Origin: Planctomycetota bacterium
GTDB lineage: Bacteria > Planctomycetota > UBA1135
Reading direction: 5' to 3'
Assembly (NCBI GenBank): GCA_021776795.1
Contig: JAJFFC010000005.1
Coordinates: forward strand, 173,501-237,500
DNA length: 64,000 nt
In this document: in pieces, positions 56,653 to 64,000 of the stretch
Layout of the letters: the number at the start of each line of letters is the position of its first letter
Numbering within the stretch: the stretch's first letter is position 1
The notes under the pieces: model-generated
Seen by the model: the letters and a program-made list of their open reading frames with translations, nothing else
The model's database searches: none
What the model was told of the DNA's origin: nothing
Made by a program: the position numbers and the translations under genes

Positions 56653-58389
56653 TTAGATGGTGATCGTGAAGATCTCGCCCGCGTGAGTACCACCGACCAA
56701 GGAACCAATGTTGGTCCAAGCCTGGACGTAGTAGGTACCCGGAGGAATGGTTACGCCCAGCACCATAGTCGAAGCGCCGAAGGCGTCGACCGAACCGGTG
56801 ACAGGAGGCACAGGTGGGACGTTGGTGGTGATGTTGTACACCGAGCTGGCGCCAAGGCCCACGGTCAGTGCAGGATTCTCAGGGTGAACCTGAGTGCCCA
56901 GAGCGGTGGAGACACCCCAGCGCGAGAAGTTGCCCGCGGTCGAAGCCGGGTTACCCACCTGGGTGAAGGTGGCAGAACCGGTGACGTAGGTCATTTCCGC
57001 GTATGGGAAGTCGATGGCGGAGTACATCAGCATGTCTGGGTTGGCAGCGCCACCATCAGTTTGCCAGATGCCGGCAAGGCCAGTGTCGGTGAAGTTCCAG
57101 GCGGTGTCTTCGGTGTCGATGTCTTCATCGGCTTCGAAGTTTTGGCCAAGCAAGAACGGACCGTACCAGGTGGTGCCAGTGTTGTTCGAGTACCAGAAGG
57201 TCGGAAGCTCGTCGATCGAGTTCGCGTTGAAGCTGTCGTCTTCGCCGATGATGAACATGTACTCACCACGCACAGCGCAATTCATCCACTGGAAATCCAG
57301 AGGACCGCTTGCGAACTGAGGCAAGGTGGTGGTAGTAAAGGTTGCGCCACCATCAGTAGAGACTGCGGCGTAAGGCCAGTCATCCAGGCCGGAATCATCG
57401 CTGAAAGCGACCAGGACGTTACTGCCCTCAGCGTCGAGCTGGAAGTAATCGCTGTCGTCGAGCAGGCTCGAGAGCTGAACCTCGGTGCCGAAAGTTGCGG
57501 TACCGATGTCGTAGGAGCGGTAGTGAACCACGTCGTCGAAGGCGGAAGAGGCACCAATGTTGTCATCGGCGTACCAAGCGAAGTGGACGGTGCCACCATC
57601 GGCAACGACCTGGGCCTTGGTGTCGACATCGTGAACGCTTGAGTTGACCTGCACGGGAGCACTGAAGATACCCGTGGTGAAATCTAAGCTGACATACCAG
57701 AGGTCATCGTCGAAGGCGAGGTTGAAGTCGTCCATCAGGGCAATGTGGCCCGTGGAGCCGTCGACGTAACCGTCGTAGCTGATGGCATCGACGTCAGCGC
57801 CAAGGTTATTGACCTGAACCAATGGGTTGATACCCAAGCCAGCGAAACCGGTGCTACTGTAGTCTGCCCACAGTGGGTTCGGTGAGGTGCCATCGTCGTA
57901 CATCAGAACCATGACGTTGTCGCCATCGGCGTAAACGAATGGGTTCTGCAAGGCACCTGGGTATGCCAAGGTACTGAAGGTCAAGCCGTTATCGGTCGAA
58001 GCCATGACCACGGCCTGGTCAGCAGTACCAAAAGTGTCATCGTCAAAAGAGACATAAATCGTTCCGCCAGCGACTTCGAGCCAGTTGTCATCGGTATCGA
58101 TGGCAGAGGCAGAACCGAAAGTCACCTGGGTTTCTGGACCCCAAGTCATGCCACCGTCGGTCGAGACCACCATAAAGATGTCGTCGTCGAAGGTGTTCAC
58201 GGGGTCACGCTCATCGACCCAAGAAGCGACCCAAAGATCGCCTTCTGAATCAAGATGGATGTCAAAGCCGTCCGGTGTATTGGCGGCGACAGAGTCATCG
58301 AGACGAATTTGTGGCCGGCCCTGTTGGGCGACCAGAGGAAGTGCAGCTGCGCTAAATGCGAGTGCGACGAGGGCTGTCCTAAGTTGCAT
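56653..58389 (-). CDS. Large secreted BNR/sialidase-like repeat protein
   Basis: Signal peptide MQLRTALVALAFSAAALPLVAQ; recurring STDGG..W and SDDG motifs; paralogue at 58573. Confidence 0.75.
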   Translation of the reverse strand: MQLRTALVALAFSAAALPLVAQQGRPQIRLDDSVAANTPDGFDIHLDSEGDLWVASWVDERDPVNTFDDDIFMVVSTDGGMTWGPETQVTFGSASAIDTDDNWLEVAGGTIYVSFDDDTFGTADQAVVMASTDNGLTFSTLAYPGALQNPFVYADGDNVMVLMYDDGTSPNPLWADYSSTGFAGLGINPLVQVNNLGADVDAISYDGYVDGSTGHIALMDDFNLAFDDDLWYVSLDFTTGIFSAPVQVNSSVHDVDTKAQVVADGGTVHFAWYADDNIGASSAFDDVVHYRSYDIGTATFGTEVQLSSLLDDSDYFQLDAEGSNVLVAFSDDSGLDDWPYAAVSTDGGATFTTTTLPQFASGPLDFQWMNCAVRGEYMFIIGEDDSFNANSIDELPTFWYSNNTGTTWYGPFLLGQNFEADEDIDTEDTAWNFTDTGLAGIWQTDGGAANPDMLMYSAIDFPYAEMTYVTGSATFTQVGNPASTAGNFSRWGVSTALGTQVHPENPALTVGLGASSVYNITTNVPPVPPVTGSVDAFGASTMVLGVTIPPGTYYVQAWTNIGSLVGGTHAGEIFTITI

Positions 58390-58517
58390 TGTGCTTGAAG
58401 AAAGAGGGGTTACGGATGATGTTTTCCGCAAAATCCAGGATATCGCTTTTCTGGACTTTGGCAGCTGAGAATGGTGGAAAATCTGATGAATGATGCCTCC
58501 AGGCATCCTCATTTGCC

Positions 58518-58551
58518 AAAAAAAGGGCGGCCCCCGTAAAGGAAGCCGCCC
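58518..58551 (-). terminator. Intrinsic terminator after 58573..60300 CDS
   Basis: GGGCGGC...GCCGCCC stem with TTTTTTT tail on - strand. Confidence 0.75.
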
Positions 58552-58572
58552 AAGGAGGACAAAATGATGTCC

Positions 58573-60300
58573 TTAGATGACCACGGTAACGATGTCACTG
58601 GCAACACCACCGGCAGACAAGCCACCGGTATTCACCCAACCTTGCACGTAATAAGTGCCAGGAGCCAAAGTTACAGGCAAGGTGATGCTGGAAGAGCCAT
58701 CAGCATTGATGGTACCGGTAGTCACAGGTACCGGGGGAACCGTGGTGGTAATCGAGTAAGCAGAGCTAGGTCCAAGGAACACGGTCAAGGACGGATTCTC
58801 TGGGTGCACCTGGTTACCGAGAGCGGTGGAAACGCCCCAGCGCGAGAATGCGCCTGCAGTAGCCGTTGGGTTACCGGTCTGCGAGAAGGTCAAGGCTCCT
58901 GGAGTCGGGTCAACTTCCACATAGGGGAAGCGGATACCGGAGTACATCAACTTATCCGGGCCAGCGGCGCCATCGTCGCTCTGGAAGCCAGCACCGAAAC
59001 CATTGCTGAGGAATACCCAGCTTTGATCTTCCATGTCTGCATCTTCGTCGATGTCGAGGTTTGTCCCTAGAACGACAGGGCCATTCCAAGTCACACCACT
59101 GTCGTTAGACCACCAACCGACGGGGTACTGGTCAATGTTGCTGACCGTGTGGGTGTCATCCAAACCTGTGACAAACATGTAGTCAGCATTGACGCCAGCG
59201 CCAAACCACTGCACATCGGGAGTTCCAATCGTATTGACAGGAAGCATTACCGTAGTGAAGGTGGCACCACCATCAGTGCTAAAGGTCGCACGAGGCTCGT
59301 CATCCAAGGTGGAGTCATCTGCCCAACCCATGACGACACGATCACCAGAAACCGCAATGTTGAAGTAATCCACATCATCGGCGATACTCGAAAGCATGGT
59401 TTCGGTGCCAAAGGTGAGGGTTCCAAGATCGTAGTTGTTGTAGAACAGGATGTCGTCAAAGCTGCTCGTTGCACCTGGCACATCATCTGCTAACCACTGG
59501 AAGTGAACGGTGCTGCCAGAAACAGCAATGCGAGGACGTAGATCGATGTCCATGGTGCTGTTCACTTGTAGTGGGCCTGTCCATGCGCCGGCACCCGCAA
59601 TATCAATGCTGGAATAATAGAGATCATCGTCTGCAGCGAGACGGAAGTCATCGAACCATGCTGCATGAGCGACGCCACCCACGACCACTGCAGTGTAACC
59701 GTCATAGTCGGCATCTCCACCGGCATTACTGACTGTCACTGGAGGGTTCACACCGAGACCAGCGAATCCTGTCGAGCTGGTGTCGGCAAGCAAAGCATTT
59801 GGCGAACTTGCGCCATCTAGGAAGAATACCAGCAGGTTATTTCCATCGGCATATACGCGCGGGTTGTCGTAATCGCCGACGTAAGTCAGAGTGGACCAGG
59901 TCATGCCGAGGTCGGAGCTCATCATGATTTCCGAAGTCTGGGGCGTACCAGCGACATCTTGATCATAAGAGATATAGATGTTGCCATTGTTCACTTCAAG
60001 CCAGGCATCGTCAGCATCGAGACTGATCGAGGCAAAATCGGTCACCTGAATCTCGCGTCGCCAAAAGGTACCGCCATCGGTGGAAATGGCGATGTAAACA
60101 TCGTCATCGGAAGTACTTACACCACGCTCATCGGTCCACATGGCGACCACTAAATCACCTTCGGCCTTGGTAGCCAGGTCGATGCTATCGGGTGTATTCG
60201 CGCTGGATAAATCATCAACACGGGTTTCCGGGCGCCCCTGTTGGGCGAAAATCGGAGTAGCCACAACGGTAGCTACCAAAAATGGAAGGAAGTTCTTCAT
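58573..60300 (-). CDS. Large secreted BNR/sialidase-like repeat protein (paralogue)
   Basis: Signal peptide MKNFLPFLVATVVATPIFAQ; shares QQGRP.TRxDD...ANTPD start and FSRWGVSTALGNQVHPENPSLTVFLG...GTYYVQGWVNTG end with neighbour. Confidence 0.75.
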   Translation of the reverse strand: MKNFLPFLVATVVATPIFAQQGRPETRVDDLSSANTPDSIDLATKAEGDLVVAMWTDERGVSTSDDDVYIAISTDGGTFWRREIQVTDFASISLDADDAWLEVNNGNIYISYDQDVAGTPQTSEIMMSSDLGMTWSTLTYVGDYDNPRVYADGNNLLVFFLDGASSPNALLADTSSTGFAGLGVNPPVTVSNAGGDADYDGYTAVVVGGVAHAAWFDDFRLAADDDLYYSSIDIAGAGAWTGPLQVNSTMDIDLRPRIAVSGSTVHFQWLADDVPGATSSFDDILFYNNYDLGTLTFGTETMLSSIADDVDYFNIAVSGDRVVMGWADDSTLDDEPRATFSTDGGATFTTVMLPVNTIGTPDVQWFGAGVNADYMFVTGLDDTHTVSNIDQYPVGWWSNDSGVTWNGPVVLGTNLDIDEDADMEDQSWVFLSNGFGAGFQSDDGAAGPDKLMYSGIRFPYVEVDPTPGALTFSQTGNPTATAGAFSRWGVSTALGNQVHPENPSLTVFLGPSSAYSITTTVPPVPVTTGTINADGSSSITLPVTLAPGTYYVQGWVNTGGLSAGGVASDIVTVVI

Positions 60301-60415
60301 GAGGAGGAGAGTCTAGACAGAGAATGCGGCCGATACGGCCTGTGCCATGAGTATAGCAAGGAATTCGCACAAAGGAGCATTTCTCTGGGATTTCCCCAGG
60401 GAATCTTCGGGCAAG

Positions 60416-60447
60416 AAAAAAGGCCGCCAGGTTCTACCCTGGCGGCC
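60416..60447 (-). terminator. Intrinsic terminator of the rRNA operon
   Basis: GGCCGCCAGG...CCTGGCGGCC stem followed by TTTTTT on - strand, just downstream of 5S. Confidence 0.8.
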
Positions 60448-60459
60448 AAATCGTCTAAA

Positions 60460-60567
60460 GTCCGGCACGAACCTACTTTCGCGCAAAGCACTATCATCGG
60501 CGACTGCTTCTTAACTTCCGAGTTCGGAATGGGATCGGGTGTGACCAGCAGCCTATGAGCACCGGAC
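60460..60567 (-). rRNA. rrf: 5S ribosomal RNA
   Basis: Reverse complement contains GGTCACACCCGATCCCATTCCGAACTCGGAAGTTAAG, with pairing GTCCGG/CCGGAC ends. Confidence 0.95.
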
Positions 60568-60659
60568 GATGGGGAGGAATAGAAGTGTAATCTTAAAATC
60601 AAATGCGGATCCTTTTCGGACCCCCACCACCGGTAAACCGGAAGCGAGATGCGAAAAGG

Positions 60660-63645
<2,986 letters not shown>

Positions 63646-63817
63646 CCATGCGCGGGGACAAGCCCCGCCCATAATCACGCTTTACTCAGCGACAGACATC
63701 AGGAACTCCACCAGTCCCGCCACCGCCAAACCTTGGAGATGCCAAAACCAACGGAGTTCTTCACCTCTCGGATCCAAAACAAGACCCGAAAAGCCAATTC
63801 CTCTTCACCGTTCAAAG

Positions 63818-63850
63818 ATCAGGGATCAGAAGTCAGGGATCAGGGATCAG
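63818..63850. repeat. Short tandem GATCAGG-type repeat in the 16S-23S spacer
   Basis: gatcagggatcagaagtcagggatcagggatcag. Confidence 0.7.
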
Positions 63851-63973
63851 AACCCCCTCTCCGCAATTCCCGTCCAAAACGAACAAACCAATAAAACCAC
63901 GGCCCATAAATAAAACTTGCCGCGCCTCCGCTTCGCTCCGGAGCCCGTGCTCGAAACGCGCCACCGCCCGGAC

Positions 63974-64000
63974 TGGTGGAGCCGATCGGGATCGAACCGA
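63974..64000 (-). tRNA. Partial tRNA-Ala (3' end incl. CCA), cut by window end
   Basis: Reverse complement TCGGTTCGATCCCGATCGGCTCCACCA: T-arm plus acceptor 3' strand; U70 and A73 consistent with Ala identity; location in rRNA spacer. Confidence 0.7.

Noticed and set aside
56506-57642. 378-aa + strand ORF
   Set aside because: Runs antisense through SRAP start, terminator and secreted-protein gene; no signal or domain; - strand gene better supported
63818-63850. Possible CRISPR array
   Set aside because: Repeat unit too short with no spacers; no cas genes in window

Overview
Mostly chromosomal bacterial DNA. Paired DUF1592/DUF1552-type genes, many secreted FG-GAP/BNR-like proteins, a Tricorn-like protease and an LPS branch suggest Planctomycetota; this is inference from gene content. 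The + strand carries trmD-rplS-secDF, EVE-RlmI-like, lexA, a hybrid histidine kinase with a GGDEF regulator, and a DUF1592/DUF1552 pair. The - strand carries an hldE/lpxL/lpxK block, hflX-nadB, an ABC-transporter/PDZ/FG-GAP operon, two large secreted paralogues, and a 23S-5S rRNA end with a partial tRNA-Ala. The most interesting locus is a tight 10-gene - strand operon at about 1971-11588. It joins tryptophan 2,3-dioxygenase and a KynB-like formamidase to a complete 2-aminophenol meta-cleavage module (AmnA/AmnB-like dioxygenase, aldehyde dehydrogenase, RidA-type deaminase). No kynurenine 3-monooxygenase, kynureninase, cupin HAA dioxygenase or ACMS decarboxylase was seen in the window. In their place are a luciferase-like flavin monooxygenase and an asparaginase-II-like hydrolase. 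I infer a possibly undescribed tryptophan catabolic route: kynurenine -> (Baeyer-Villiger) 2-aminophenyl beta-ester of aspartate -> (asparaginase-like esterase) L-aspartate + 2-aminophenol -> ring cleavage to 2-aminomuconate and 4-oxalocrotonate. All family calls come from reading protein motifs; no database search was run.
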